A stretch of 51,318 nucleotides of DNA, taken from Bacteroidota bacterium (lineage in GTDB: Bacteria > Bacteroidota > Ignavibacteria > Ignavibacteriales > Ignavibacteriaceae). Position numbers and translations under genes: made by a program. The stretch spans positions 1 through 51,318 of the forward strand of contig JAKIZM010000020.1 of the NCBI GenBank assembly GCA_022708025.1, in the 5' to 3' direction. The notes below the pieces were generated by a model. The model did not search any database. It saw nothing but the letters and a program-made list of their open reading frames with translations, and was not told the DNA's origin. Positions 24,751 to 34,895 of this stretch are shown here, in pieces (the first letter of the stretch is position 1; each line of letters opens with the position of its first letter).

Positions 24751-26952
24751 TTGAATAAATTTTTATTTGCTGCAATCTTAATATTATCTGCTTGTTTGTG
24801 CTTTGCACAATCTGATTTTACCGCTTCGATAAATGGAACGATAATCCGGGATAAAACAAACCCGAAAGCTAAAACAGAATCTGAGAATGGGATTTATTGG
24901 TGTACTTATGATATAAAAGAAGTTACCGATGAGATGCGGAAACTTACAAACTTCAGGTTTTTTGAAAATGATATACTTCTGTTCACGCTTTTGGAAGTTC
25001 CCGGTTCAGATGTTGAAATTTCAAATTATGGTAATATTGTTTTTTATGATCATTCCTATCATTTCAATAGAAAATTAAAACTGCATTTTTATTCAAAAGA
25101 GGGGAACAAACTGATTGAACAAGAATATCTGAACGCAAACCTTTTTGGTTTTTCATCATCAGGTAATTTATTTGGAGTGGGTTCGCCTGATGGAATACAG
25201 ATATTGTTTATGAAAGATTTATCTGTGCAGAATTATCCTAAGGGATTTCAATTTGCTGTTTCTGAAGATGATCAATTAGTTGCAATTGCATCTGAAAATA
25301 AAATTGATGTCTTTAATAAAAATGTATTACTTAGATCAATTAATACCAGATTTACTTACACCAGAAAAATTGTGATTTCGTCGGCGAATGATTTTGTTGC
25401 TGCGATTGATAAGAAAAATCTGAAAGTATATTCCATATCGGATGGTAAGCTTAAGTTCTCAGAATCTGCCGAACCAGGTACATCTTACAGAGATTTGAAA
25501 GTTATTGATAACCAGATTGCCGCAGGGATTCATTATAAAACAAAATCTGAGTCGAGAGGCGAAATAATTTTATTTGATTTAAAAGGAATTAAACAGGAAT
25601 CACTGATTGGTCAAAATAAATATCTTAAAGAATATCCTGCATATAAACCTTCCAACAAAAATGGTGCATATAATCCAATTCCGTGGCCCTTTGCACCGTT
25701 TGATAGTATGAGGACAGTGTGGAATCATTATGAACAACATATGGGGGGATATGGTTCAGCTTATTCGTATTTACATCAGGGGTTGGATTTAATTACACCA
25801 ATAGCAGAACCAACTTATGCAGTAAAAGATGGAGTTGTAAAGTGTGTGCTGACATTGGGCGGCGATATATACTGGCGACTGGCAATCAGCGATTCAAATA
25901 CAGAAGACAGATCAAATGGATGGCTTTATGCACATCTTATTGAAAACACGATTCAGGTTGATGTTGGTGATACTGTAAGGCAGCACGATTATCTTGGTGA
26001 TATAATTGCCTGGACTTCAGAATGGGGTCATATTCATTTTGTTGAGATAAATGATTCAGGTTTAGTTTGGTTTTATGATGATGATGAATGGGGTATAAAC
26101 TTTAATCCGCTGCTTGCATTAACGCCGGTGCAGGATACAATTCCGCCTGTAATTGACAATGTATTTCCGGATCAGAAGTTTGGTTTTTGTATCAATGAAA
26201 CCAGCAGTTATTTGGAACCCGATGAATTAGCAGGAAATGTTGATATTATAGTTAAAGTATTTGATTATGCCGGCAATTCTATTTGGCAGCAGCCTGCATT
26301 TAGAATAGATTACTGGATAAAAAGGATTTCAGATAATGAAATTATTATTCCACGTAAAATGTCTCACATTTTAAATCATTCATATCCGTTTTATTCAGGT
26401 GGGAATTTTGAGCCTTACGCAACCGTGCTTTATAAAAGAGATAATATTTTAGTCCCATCAAGCTGGATGGATACCCAGAGGAATTTCCATCACGTTATCA
26501 CCAACAGTAATGGTGACTCAATAATTACAATTGAAGAGAAAAATCTGTCGCTTAATACTGCTGATTATTATGATTCATATTACAGGATATATGTTGAAGC
26601 ATTTGATCAGTCAGGTAACTCAACAATCGATAGTATGGATGTATATTTTAATAACGGAATATCATCTGTAAATGATTTAGTTACTCCAAACAAATTTGCC
26701 CTTCACCAGAACTATCCAAATCCATTTAATCCTGTTACAGATATTAAATATGTAATAGGCAGTAATCAATTTGTTCAATTAAAAGTTTACGATGTTTTGG
26801 GCAGATTGGCTGCAACTCTTGTTAATGAATTTAAACCAGCAGGTATTTACGAAATCAAATGGAATGCTGAGGGATCATCAAGCGGAGTTTATTTCTATCA
26901 GTTAAAAACAGATGAATTTATTGAAACCAGGAAAATGATTTATCTTCGATAA
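24751..26952 (+). CDS. T9SS-secreted M23-like metallopeptidase
   Basis: This 733-residue protein is read from the TTG at 24751, chosen for its perfect ribosome site. The signal peptide is MNKFLFAAILILSACLCFAQ. Residues about 40-290 form a beta-rich, possibly propeller, domain. An M23 (LytM/lysostaphin-type) domain follows, with zinc and catalytic residues apparently intact: H342 and D346 in HQGLD, H395 in LYAHL, H427 and H429 in HIH. The C-terminus is a T9SS sorting domain (NYPNPFNPVTDIKY, LKVYDVLGRL, TRKMIYLR). M23 enzymes usually cut peptidoglycan cross-bridges; an exported surface form could attack other bacteria or other peptides (inference). It follows hslU by 56 bases but is functionally unrelated. 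Confidence 0.85.
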   Translation: MNKFLFAAILILSACLCFAQSDFTASINGTIIRDKTNPKAKTESENGIYWCTYDIKEVTDEMRKLTNFRFFENDILLFTLLEVPGSDVEISNYGNIVFYDHSYHFNRKLKLHFYSKEGNKLIEQEYLNANLFGFSSSGNLFGVGSPDGIQILFMKDLSVQNYPKGFQFAVSEDDQLVAIASENKIDVFNKNVLLRSINTRFTYTRKIVISSANDFVAAIDKKNLKVYSISDGKLKFSESAEPGTSYRDLKVIDNQIAAGIHYKTKSESRGEIILFDLKGIKQESLIGQNKYLKEYPAYKPSNKNGAYNPIPWPFAPFDSMRTVWNHYEQHMGGYGSAYSYLHQGLDLITPIAEPTYAVKDGVVKCVLTLGGDIYWRLAISDSNTEDRSNGWLYAHLIENTIQVDVGDTVRQHDYLGDIIAWTSEWGHIHFVEINDSGLVWFYDDDEWGINFNPLLALTPVQDTIPPVIDNVFPDQKFGFCINETSSYLEPDELAGNVDIIVKVFDYAGNSIWQQPAFRIDYWIKRISDNEIIIPRKMSHILNHSYPFYSGGNFEPYATVLYKRDNILVPSSWMDTQRNFHHVITNSNGDSIITIEEKNLSLNTADYYDSYYRIYVEAFDQSGNSTIDSMDVYFNNGISSVNDLVTPNKFALHQNYPNPFNPVTDIKYVIGSNQFVQLKVYDVLGRLAATLVNEFKPAGIYEIKWNAEGSSSGVYFYQLKTDEFIETRKMIYLR

Positions 26953-27393
26953 CGTTTTTATCAACATTGTTTAAGATTTCTGACAGTTTTGTCGTTAGGC
27001 TGGTTTACAGAGAAATAATAAATCGTATTATTAGAAGTTTCTGTTCATTATTGATGTTAAACATAATATTTTTTAAAAAAAATATCTTTTCTAATTGATC
27101 AAACAAAATAAAATTATAATATTAGCAGTCAAGTAACATCAAAATGTATTATAGGTCTGGGAAAAATAATTTGCCCGGCAAAATAATAGGAGTAAAGTTC
27201 CTTAAGAATACTAATTTTGATCAGCAGCTTTAAGATTTAACTATTTCAGGAACAACAAATTTTTTAATTACTTCCGTCCGATCATTTACTGTGTTTAAAA
27301 TTAAGCAGATGATTAAAAAATTATATTTTAAATTTTCAAACAGATATTTGTACTTAACTAATTAAACATTATTTCAAAACCAGCGAGGGTAAA
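26953..27393. other. Gene-free AT-rich stretch between two exported-peptidase genes
   Basis: I see no ORF, repeat or convincing hairpin in about 440 bases. The M36 gene's promoter should lie in the right half. GCGAGGG just before 27394 is a modest ribosome site. Confidence 0.4.
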
Positions 27394-30369
27394 ATGAATA
27401 CATACCTACGAAAGCAATTATCATTGTTTATTGCACTTATTCTGATAAACTTCTCATTTGCACAAAAGCCGCCTGTTATATCATCATTGCAATTAGTACC
27501 TGATGAATCTGAGGTTACTTTTGTAAAAAATAATATGAGAATTAATCAGGAAACCGGAGTTCCGGTAGCTCTTTACAAACCGGATTATGCGGTAACAAAA
27601 GATTCACCGGAAAAAATGGCGCAGCAGTATCTTTCTGAAAATCATGATCTATTTAAATTTTCTGCCGGATTATCTGAGTTGAGATATTTAACAACCAGAG
27701 AAACACCAGCCGCTTATCACGTTCACTTCGATCAATATATAGGAGAGTATCCTGTATTAAATTCCAGAATTAATGTAACGATCAGTAAAAATAATCGTGT
27801 TGTGTTTGTTACCAACGGATCTAAGATAAATTACAATTCAAAAGTTGTAAGCGATCTTGAAAGAATTAACATCAGCTCCGAACAAGCATTAATTCTGGCA
27901 AAGAGATATTTAGGAGTAAAAGGTATAATCAATTTTGAAAAAAGTGAGCCAGGTATCTATTATAATAAAGGAACCTTCAGGCTGGCTCAGGTTGTAACAA
28001 TAGTTCCATCCGAAGAACTATTTGGTGAGTGGCAGATTTTAGTTGATGCACAAACCGGCGAAATTTTCAGAGCTGAAGATGTTGCTTGTTATGATGATCC
28101 GGTAAAATATAAACCGGAACTGGTTGAAGGAAGCGGTTATGTATTTGCACCTGATCCGATTACGCATGCCAGAACAACTTACGGTACACCGGGATTTGTA
28201 GATAATAATGATGCAGATTCTGATTCACTTACTTTTCATCGTGAGTTAGTGGCACTGCACGACATTACTTTTGAAGGCGGTGTATATGTATTAAAAGGTC
28301 CCTGGGCAGAAATCAGAGATTTTGAAGCACCATTTACCGGTCTGCATACTAATCCAACAAGTGATTTCTTTTTTACAAGAAGTAATAAATCTTTTGAGGC
28401 AGTTACTGCATATTATCATGTTGATAATGCAATGAGATGGATTAACAACACACTTGGTATTTCATTACATCCGTTTCAATATACCGGAGGCGTACGATTC
28501 GATCCACACGGATTAAACGGGGATGATAATGCTCATTACATTCCTAGTACCGGACAGATTGCCTGGGGCGATGGCGGCGTTGATGATGCTGAAGATTGCG
28601 GTGTTATTTTACACGAACTTGGACATGGACTCCATGATTGGTTAACAAATGGTTCTTTATCTCAGGTTCAGGGATTGAGTGAAGGATGCGGCGATTACTG
28701 GGCTTCTTCTTATATAAGAAGTACCGGCTATTGGACTCCTTCTGATCCTGCTTATAACTGGGTTTTCATTTGGGATGGTCATAATCCAATCTGGCCCGGC
28801 AGAATAACAAACTATCCGGCACATTATCCTGAAGGATTAACAGGAGTAATTCACACTGATGGTCAAATGTGGGCTTCTTCATTGATGTCTATTTATGATT
28901 TAATCGGAAGAAACGCAACTGATAAGAATTTTCTTACAGCACTTTCGATGACAAACAGCGGCTCCAATCAGCAGGATGCAGCAAATGCATTTATCTCAGC
29001 TGATCAATTGAACTATGGTGGAAGTAATCTTGTACATATAATTCCTGTTTTTGCTGATCGGGGCTATATTAGTGGTCCTGTTACAGCTGATTTTATGGCT
29101 GATGTTACTGTTGGTAATGCTCCATTAACTGTACATTTTACTGACTTATCAATTTCTCAGCCAAACCCAATTACTTCATGGCAGTGGGATTTTAATAATG
29201 ATGGTATAGTTGATGCTACAGATAAAAATCCAACCTGGACTTATACAAATTTTGGTTATTATACAGTTAAGCTTACTGTTTCGGATGGCACTTATTCCAG
29301 TACTAAAACCAAAGCAAATTATATCAAAGTTACAGATCCAAATGTTTTCGAATGGTGTGAAGGATTTACTAATTTAAGTAATTGGACTGTTGTTGGACCG
29401 CAAGGTATGAGTAATTGGTCAACTGTTAATACGACGAATGCGGGCGGCACAGCACCAGAGTTAAGATTGGGCTGGAGCCCTCAGTTCAATGGTACATCAA
29501 AAATCAGGTCATCTGTAATTAATTTACCTGATAATCAAAACGCACTATTTTCATTTAATTATTATTTTGATTTCTTCTCATCTCCAAGCGGTACAGTTAC
29601 AGTTGGTGTAACTTATAATGGAGGATCAACGAGCACTTTAATATATAATCAGGTGGATGCTACAGGGAATATTGGCCCGCAGTTAATTACCGGAAGCTTT
29701 ACAACTCCGGCATCGGGCTCACAAAACGCACAATTAGAAATCACCTTTTCCGGAAATTCATTTAATTATGATTATGTATATTGGGACAATTTATGTATTC
29801 AGTATCTTATCCCTGTTGAGTTAACATCGTTTACCGCAATTGCAAATGGAACTGAAGTAGAATTGAACTGGCAAACAGCAACAGAAACCAATAATCAGGG
29901 ATTCGAAATTGAAAGAATGAGTGAGAATGGACAGTTCGAAAAAATTGGATATGTTGCAGGATATGGAACTACTACAGAATCCAAAACTTATTCATTTACG
30001 GATTCTAAACTAAGTGAAGGAAAATATACATACAGACTTAAGCAGATAGATTATGATGGTACTTTCAGCTATTCAAATGAAGTAAATGTTGAGGTAGAGC
30101 TTCCGATTGAATATTCACTCGAGCAGAATTATCCGAATCCATTTAATCCGGGCACTACAATAAAATATTCAATCCCTGCTGATGGATTTGTAAAACTTTC
30201 GGTCTATAACCTGCTTGGTGAGGAAGTAGCAAATCTTGTTAATGGTCATCAGAAAGCGGGCAGATATGAAGTTAATTTTAATGCAGGCAGCTTATCAAGC
30301 GGAATGTATGTTTATAGATTAGAGACACAGAATTATGTATTATCAAAGAAACTGATGTTGATGAAATAA
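27394..30369 (+). CDS. T9SS-secreted M36 (fungalysin-type) metallopeptidase with PKD domain
   Basis: This 991-residue protein has a signal peptide (ending NFSFAQ near residue 24). An FTP/PepSY-like propeptide (about 40-230) precedes the M36 catalytic domain (about 240-560). The zinc site is H407-E-L-G-H411 with the third ligand E430 in GLSEGCGDYWA, exactly 18 residues after the second histidine, as in gluzincins. A PKD domain follows (about 565-650; SWQWDFNNDG, YTNFGYYTVKLTVSDG). Next come a beta-sandwich with a fibronectin-like LNWQTATETNNQGFEIER segment and a T9SS sorting domain from about residue 905 (NYPNPFNPGTTIKY ... KKLMLMK). It is an extracellular endopeptidase for protein feeding. 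It stands alone and is followed by the short inverted-repeat element. Confidence 0.92.
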   Translation: MNTYLRKQLSLFIALILINFSFAQKPPVISSLQLVPDESEVTFVKNNMRINQETGVPVALYKPDYAVTKDSPEKMAQQYLSENHDLFKFSAGLSELRYLTTRETPAAYHVHFDQYIGEYPVLNSRINVTISKNNRVVFVTNGSKINYNSKVVSDLERINISSEQALILAKRYLGVKGIINFEKSEPGIYYNKGTFRLAQVVTIVPSEELFGEWQILVDAQTGEIFRAEDVACYDDPVKYKPELVEGSGYVFAPDPITHARTTYGTPGFVDNNDADSDSLTFHRELVALHDITFEGGVYVLKGPWAEIRDFEAPFTGLHTNPTSDFFFTRSNKSFEAVTAYYHVDNAMRWINNTLGISLHPFQYTGGVRFDPHGLNGDDNAHYIPSTGQIAWGDGGVDDAEDCGVILHELGHGLHDWLTNGSLSQVQGLSEGCGDYWASSYIRSTGYWTPSDPAYNWVFIWDGHNPIWPGRITNYPAHYPEGLTGVIHTDGQMWASSLMSIYDLIGRNATDKNFLTALSMTNSGSNQQDAANAFISADQLNYGGSNLVHIIPVFADRGYISGPVTADFMADVTVGNAPLTVHFTDLSISQPNPITSWQWDFNNDGIVDATDKNPTWTYTNFGYYTVKLTVSDGTYSSTKTKANYIKVTDPNVFEWCEGFTNLSNWTVVGPQGMSNWSTVNTTNAGGTAPELRLGWSPQFNGTSKIRSSVINLPDNQNALFSFNYYFDFFSSPSGTVTVGVTYNGGSTSTLIYNQVDATGNIGPQLITGSFTTPASGSQNAQLEITFSGNSFNYDYVYWDNLCIQYLIPVELTSFTAIANGTEVELNWQTATETNNQGFEIERMSENGQFEKIGYVAGYGTTTESKTYSFTDSKLSEGKYTYRLKQIDYDGTFSYSNEVNVEVELPIEYSLEQNYPNPFNPGTTIKYSIPADGFVKLSVYNLLGEEVANLVNGHQKAGRYEVNFNAGSLSSGMYVYRLETQNYVLSKKLMLMK

Positions 30370-30401
30370 TTTTGTAGCTAAAACTTAACAGAAAACATTA
30401 A

Positions 30402-30491
30402 AAGAGGTTGTCTCACAACAGTCAACCTGAATTCATTGCAAAATATGAAATCAGTTCAGGCTGACAAAAAATAAGTTTTGAGACGCCTCTT
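30402..30491. repeat. Inverted-repeat element, short copy; doubles as M36 gene terminator
   Basis: The left arm AAGAGGTTGTCTCA (30402-30415) pairs with TGAGACGCCTCTT (30479-30491) with one gap and one mismatch, followed by T6. The interior has GTCAACCTGAA pairing with TTCAGGCTGAC. Arms and interior match the element at 4764-4899, which is about 45 bases longer inside. Confidence 0.75.
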
Positions 30492-30496
30492 TTTTA

Positions 30497-30727
30497 TTAA
30501 ATCTTTTCGTTGTAAGGACAATGCCTGCAGCCGCTTCCGCAGCAATATCCGCGTTTAAGTAGAAACTCAGCAGTTAGAACCGCAAATCCGGTTTCAGGAT
30601 CTATATAGATGTCATTATGTTGTTCAATTGCTTCTTTATGGAGTCTGATAATCTTATCATAATTAGGATAATTTTTATTAAGCCTTGAGATTGTGTAAAG
30701 TTTTTCTTTTGGTATTTGTTCAGTCAT
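30497..30727 (-). CDS. DUF5522 small cysteine-rich protein
   Basis: This 76-residue protein ends in FLLKRGYCCGSGCRHCPY, the diagnostic four-cysteine motif of the DUF5522 family, preceded by DPETGFAVLTAEF. The close CC-x3-C-x2-C spacing suggests metal or Fe-S binding, but the function is unknown. It has no signal peptide. It is convergent with the M36 gene and shares the inverted-repeat element between them. The ATG at 30727 has no strong Shine-Dalgarno, which is common in this group. Confidence 0.75.
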   Translation of the reverse strand: MTEQIPKEKLYTISRLNKNYPNYDKIIRLHKEAIEQHNDIYIDPETGFAVLTAEFLLKRGYCCGSGCRHCPYNEKI

Positions 30728-30870
30728 AAAATAAAGTGTTTATTCAAAGTTCAATCAAATATATAAAAAGTTTTCAATGTTTTAGTAAACCACAGATAAA
30801 TAGTAATGTCCGCTAATCAGATGTTGGGTTTGTTTGTACTAATTAAGTAAATAAAGTTTTACTTTGAAAA

Positions 30871-30878
30871 TATATTTG
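30871..30878 (+). promoter_or_regulatory. Possible -7 box (TATATTTG) before the 30985 gene
   Basis: TATATTTG fits the TAnnTTTG pattern but no -33 TTG lies at the expected distance and the gene is 106 bases away. It is a weak candidate. Confidence 0.25.
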
Positions 30879-30984
30879 AATCGAAGATTTGTTTATTCTA
30901 TGATTAATTATAAATGATAATTTTTCACTTCGATTTTAAAAGTAAAAAAGGCTAAGTAGGCTTAAGAATATTAAAGAGGCAGAT

Positions 30985-31908
30985 ATGTTAAAAATAAAAT
31001 TATTAATCGCATTTTTAGTTTTGTATTCTTTTAATGTTTCCATTGCACAACAGGATTCATCAAATACTAATGATGAATGGGACTGGCATTGGAAGTGGAA
31101 TGAAAGCAGCGATTGGAAGGATTTCAAATACTGGAATTTTGATTTTGATAACACACATCCGGCTATTTCTTTGCAATATGGATTGAGCAGCATTAATCGA
31201 CACGATATTCAATCGAAATTTTTAAATCCTAATCTTATTGAGTTAAAGCTTGGCTATATAAAAGAAAGGGATTTTGAAAATTCAGATTACATAATAGATC
31301 ACAGATATAAATACATATATCTTTCTAATGAATCCAACAAACTTGCCGGCAAAGAAGCTATCGGTTCAGAGATAGCGGCTGATATGTGGAGATTTGGTTT
31401 TGGCAGATTACATGGTTATGGATATAAAGTCGGTGAAAACTCTGCAATTATACCTTACTATTCTTATACACTGAACTGGTCCAATATTGATTTTAAATAT
31501 CCTGAAAATCAGTCGCTTATTAATAATGATGATATTGAAAAACTTAATCTCTATGATAAATCATTCAGATTCGGAACAAGCAGTGAAGGTGGAGTCCGTT
31601 TTAAATTAATCGAGAACCTGATACTGGATGCAGGATATGAGCGATCAGTTGTTTTTCAGAGACATCTTTTCTGGAAGTGGGCAGGCAGTGGATTACTTGA
31701 AGCAGCCGCACAGGGCTTGCTTGATGGATTTATCAATAAAATATTTAAATCATCTCCCGCAGCCGGACCGGTTGTAAATTTTTTACTAAAGAATGCTTTA
31801 GCTTACGGCATTTATGAATTGAGAAAAGATAAAATGAACTGGCCATTTAAAAGCGAAGCACCAATTACTTATGATCAATTTAAATTTGGTGTAACTTTTG
31901 TGTTTTAG
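30985..31908 (+). CDS. Exported protein of unknown function
   Basis: This 307-residue protein has a signal peptide (MLKIKLLIAFLVLYSFNVSIAQQ). A tryptophan- and aspartate-rich N-terminal stretch (DEWDWHWKWNESSDWKDF, about 30-47) follows. The rest is beta-rich with alternating aromatic residues (SAIIPYYSYTLNW, GGVRFKLIENLILDAGYERS) and an aromatic-hydrophobic C-terminus FKFGVTFVF. That end is typical of an outer-membrane beta-barrel. I do not recognise a named family. A clear AGAGGCAG ribosome site precedes the ATG. Its stop overlaps the stop of the convergent metallophosphoesterase gene by four bases. Confidence 0.7.
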   Translation: MLKIKLLIAFLVLYSFNVSIAQQDSSNTNDEWDWHWKWNESSDWKDFKYWNFDFDNTHPAISLQYGLSSINRHDIQSKFLNPNLIELKLGYIKERDFENSDYIIDHRYKYIYLSNESNKLAGKEAIGSEIAADMWRFGFGRLHGYGYKVGENSAIIPYYSYTLNWSNIDFKYPENQSLINNDDIEKLNLYDKSFRFGTSSEGGVRFKLIENLILDAGYERSVVFQRHLFWKWAGSGLLEAAAQGLLDGFINKIFKSSPAAGPVVNFLLKNALAYGIYELRKDKMNWPFKSEAPITYDQFKFGVTFVF

Positions 31909-33050
31909 TCAGTAAAAGTGATTTTAATATTCACAATCTCTGATGAACTTCCTGTTCTGACTGGTGGGCCCCAGGTACCTGCACCTGAAGAAACATAATA
32001 ATGTGTTTCCTCTTTTTTAAGGTAACCCCAGCTAAGTTCATAAATCATATTTGTAATTATATTGGCAGGCCATATCTGCCCGTGATGAGTGTGTCCGGAA
32101 AGCTGCAGATCAATTCCATTTTGCTCAGCTTGTTCAAGTTTAACAGGAGTGTGATCCAATAATATTTTAGGAAGATTATTATCAAGATTACTGACAATTT
32201 CATTTAAACTTTTTCTTTGCTTATTGGTAAACTGAGGCATTGCAACATCTTCTCTGCCAATTACATAAAAACTGCTGTCAATTAACTCCGAAGAATCCAG
32301 TAGGAGTTTTATTCCGAATTGCTCTGCATAAGTATCGGAGGATTTTACACCATTTATAAATTCGTGATTACCATTTATTGAATATATACCATATTTTGGT
32401 TTTAGTTTATTAAATGATTTGCCGATTCCTCTTTGATTTAATATTTCAGCTCTATCATCAACAATGTCACCAGCTAACAATACTATATCCGGATTAAGAG
32501 AATTTATTTTATCAACAATTCTTGTAAGAAGTTTTTCTCCATCTATCGGTGAAAGATGAATATCTGAAGCCATTACAATATTTAATTCTGATATTTTACT
32601 GTTGCCTTTTGGAATTGAGAGTTCAAGCTCTTTTATTTTTATATCGCGTTTATTAAGGTTGCCGAAAAAAACAATCATACTTACTAACAGGATTATAAAT
32701 ACTGCTGTTATTTTTTTAGCAGCTTCATAATTATTTGTGATTAAATCAGGGAAAAAGCTGAACCATCCGTTAAGCAATCTTAGAGTATCAATTAAAAGCA
32801 AAACAAGAATAAAGTAAACAAAAAATGCAAACCAAAAAGCTCCAACACTAAGAATTATATCATACAATAAAGGCGGGAGAACTGTATATAACAATTTAGC
32901 TAAAACATATCCATAAGCAATTAAAACGAACAAAACTGCATAAGGAATTTTCAGATATGAATAAGCAGCTAAAACCTGCCAGCCTCTGATAAAAATATAA
33001 TAGTTAAGTGTTGTATAAACAGTAAAAAATATAATAAAGAATAATGCCAT
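31905..33050 (-). CDS. Membrane-anchored metallophosphoesterase (YkuE-like)
   Basis: This 381-residue protein has about four N-terminal transmembrane segments (residues 1-140) and a calcineurin-like phosphoesterase domain. The motifs are in order: MASDIHLSP, LLAGDIVDD, INGNHEF, LLDHTPVKLE and LSGHTHHGQIWP. They supply the D, H, N and H ligands of the dinuclear metal site. This resembles YkuE and related membrane phosphoesterases, proposed to act on phospholipid or lipid-linked substrates; the actual substrate is unknown. It lies 145 bases after the glycosyltransferase gene on the same strand, so co-transcription is possible but not certain. Confidence 0.88.
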   Translation of the reverse strand: MALFFIIFFTVYTTLNYYIFIRGWQVLAAYSYLKIPYAVLFVLIAYGYVLAKLLYTVLPPLLYDIILSVGAFWFAFFVYFILVLLLIDTLRLLNGWFSFFPDLITNNYEAAKKITAVFIILLVSMIVFFGNLNKRDIKIKELELSIPKGNSKISELNIVMASDIHLSPIDGEKLLTRIVDKINSLNPDIVLLAGDIVDDRAEILNQRGIGKSFNKLKPKYGIYSINGNHEFINGVKSSDTYAEQFGIKLLLDSSELIDSSFYVIGREDVAMPQFTNKQRKSLNEIVSNLDNNLPKILLDHTPVKLEQAEQNGIDLQLSGHTHHGQIWPANIITNMIYELSWGYLKKEETHYYVSSGAGTWGPPVRTGSSSEIVNIKITFTD

Positions 33051-33195
33051 AATTTAACTTAAAATTTTAGTGCGAAAGCTAACCATATTTTATAAATATA
33101 AACTTGGTAGGTATCACAAAACTGAATGGTTCTGAAGAAGTTAAATTGTAAAAAGTTTCTGAAAAAGATTATTTAATAATTAATGTTCCAATAAA

Positions 33196-34620
33196 TTAAG
33201 TAAAATCATTTTTGCCGATTGGCTGATTGTAATTAAAAAATCTGAAGCTGTTTCCTTTTTTAATTTCATAATAGAATAAAATTATTACCGGTAAATGCTG
33301 GATGTATTTTAAGTAGTCGTTCATTGGATTCAGATGATAAAGCGGAATTAAAAAAGCATACATCAATAAAGAATATTTCGGACTGAAGACGAGCGGCAAT
33401 ATCATCCATGTAACATACCATGGAAACTGTGTGGGACTGATAAGAAATGCAATCGCAATAACAAGTACGATTTTGTTCATCAGGTCATAATTATTATTTG
33501 CCGGTTTTCTGATTAACAGAAGTATTGTAAAAATAATTATTCCAGTAACAATCCATCTTGCAATACAATCAGCACACACATAATAGATTTTAAAGGTATC
33601 TGTAAACAAAGTTATGCTGTCTTTTAGAAGCGTATAAAATGCTGCATTGTTAATCCAGTTAGCTGCATATTTTATTAATCCCTGATTTTCATCAACTCCG
33701 GCACGTAAAACAGGAATGAAGATGATGGTAAGAAATAATCCGAATACTGCCAGATTTATTATGAGTTTTATTTTTTGATTAAAGAATTTTCTTAAGAATA
33801 ATGGCAGTAGTAATATTGGCCAGAGTTTAAATCCAACTGCGAAAGACAATGTTACCATTGCAGTAATGTGTTCATCTTTAAGAAAATAATAAATAGAAAT
33901 TGCTGTAAACAACAATGCAAACAAATCATAGTGTGCTGAGTTATAGAACTCGTGAAGCACAATCGGATTGAGCCAGTAAATAGCAGCAAAAGAATATGGA
34001 AGCTTCAACTCTCTGAGTATCCTGAAAATGAAAAACAGAAGAAAAATATCTCCGATTAACAATACCAGTTTCCAGCCTGATAAACTCCACGGATATAAAT
34101 AATATGAAAATGCAAAAACTATTTGAGCTAAAGCAGGATAAGGCGTATTCATTTTAGGGTGATTAATCTTTTCTATTAATCCGTTGGATTTTTCAGAAAG
34201 AGTTAAAATTTCTTTAGGTACACTAGGGTTCTTTTCAATAACTTCTTGTGGACTGAATACATAAGGATTAAATTCATTAGCAGTTACTGCACCGTCCCAT
34301 AAATATCTGTAATAATCATCATCAAGGATTGGCGAAGAGGGGATAAGGATCAGTCGTGCAAACAGTCCTGTGAAAATTATCCAGGCTATCCAGCTTTCTT
34401 TAAGTTGAAGTTTTGTGATGTTAATAATAGCAACGAAGAAAAGTATTCCGACTAAAATTCTCTGTGAAACAAATAATATTTTTTGTGAATTAGTTGGCTG
34501 TGCTTCATAAGTTAAAGTATGCGAGGCAAAAAGAATATATAAAGCATAAAGAATAACGCCAAAACCAAGAAAAATAAACAGAATATTAGTCCTGATAGAT
34601 TTAGTTGAGCTGTTAATCAT
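33196..34620 (-). CDS. Polytopic GT-C type glycosyltransferase (mannosyltransferase-like)
   Basis: This 474-residue protein has about eleven hydrophobic segments. The loop after the second or third helix carries LDDDYYRYLWDG (99-110) followed by NPYVFSP. The acidic DD...RYxWDG signature is that of GT-C transferases of the GT87/polyprenol-phosphate-mannose type, where the first-loop acidic residues are catalytic. A second hint is HPKMNTPYPALAQ, the usual proline-rich loop. The donor would be a polyprenyl-phosphate sugar and the acceptor an envelope glycan or lipid, neither visible from sequence. The start ATG is at 34620. Confidence 0.8.
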   Translation of the reverse strand: MINSSTKSIRTNILFIFLGFGVILYALYILFASHTLTYEAQPTNSQKILFVSQRILVGILFFVAIINITKLQLKESWIAWIIFTGLFARLILIPSSPILDDDYYRYLWDGAVTANEFNPYVFSPQEVIEKNPSVPKEILTLSEKSNGLIEKINHPKMNTPYPALAQIVFAFSYYLYPWSLSGWKLVLLIGDIFLLFFIFRILRELKLPYSFAAIYWLNPIVLHEFYNSAHYDLFALLFTAISIYYFLKDEHITAMVTLSFAVGFKLWPILLLPLFLRKFFNQKIKLIINLAVFGLFLTIIFIPVLRAGVDENQGLIKYAANWINNAAFYTLLKDSITLFTDTFKIYYVCADCIARWIVTGIIIFTILLLIRKPANNNYDLMNKIVLVIAIAFLISPTQFPWYVTWMILPLVFSPKYSLLMYAFLIPLYHLNPMNDYLKYIQHLPVIILFYYEIKKGNSFRFFNYNQPIGKNDFT

Positions 34621-34816
34621 ACTTTTAATAAAGCATTATTCCGTTGTAAAGATACGATAGATATATTAATTAAAACTTACTTTATACAGACAATAAAATA
34701 AATCAAAAAATCAAAATTATTTAATGCCGCTTCCATTTGTTTTTTTGCTGAACAAACATAGCAATTATAAAATTTAATAGCCTTTAGGTGATTAGTAAAA
34801 ATTCTGATAAATGAAA

Positions 34817-34846
34817 TAAAAAAGGTTCTCAAATAAATGAGAACCT
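34817..34846 (-). terminator. Terminator of the large envelope operon
   Basis: AGGTTCTCA (34823-34831) pairs perfectly with TGAGAACCT (34838-34846). On the minus strand the stem is followed by T6 (the A-tract 34817-34822). It lies 50 bases past the stop of the M1-M28-PDZ gene, the last gene of the minus-strand run. Confidence 0.85.
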
Positions 34847-34895
34847 GAAAAAGATTATAAATAGTCTTTCGATTATTTAAATAATAAAAATAATT

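Noticed and set aside
30936..31193. 85-codon minus-strand ORF over the start of the 30985 gene
   Set aside because: It is antisense to a gene with a clear signal peptide and ribosome site; its own start is unsupported.
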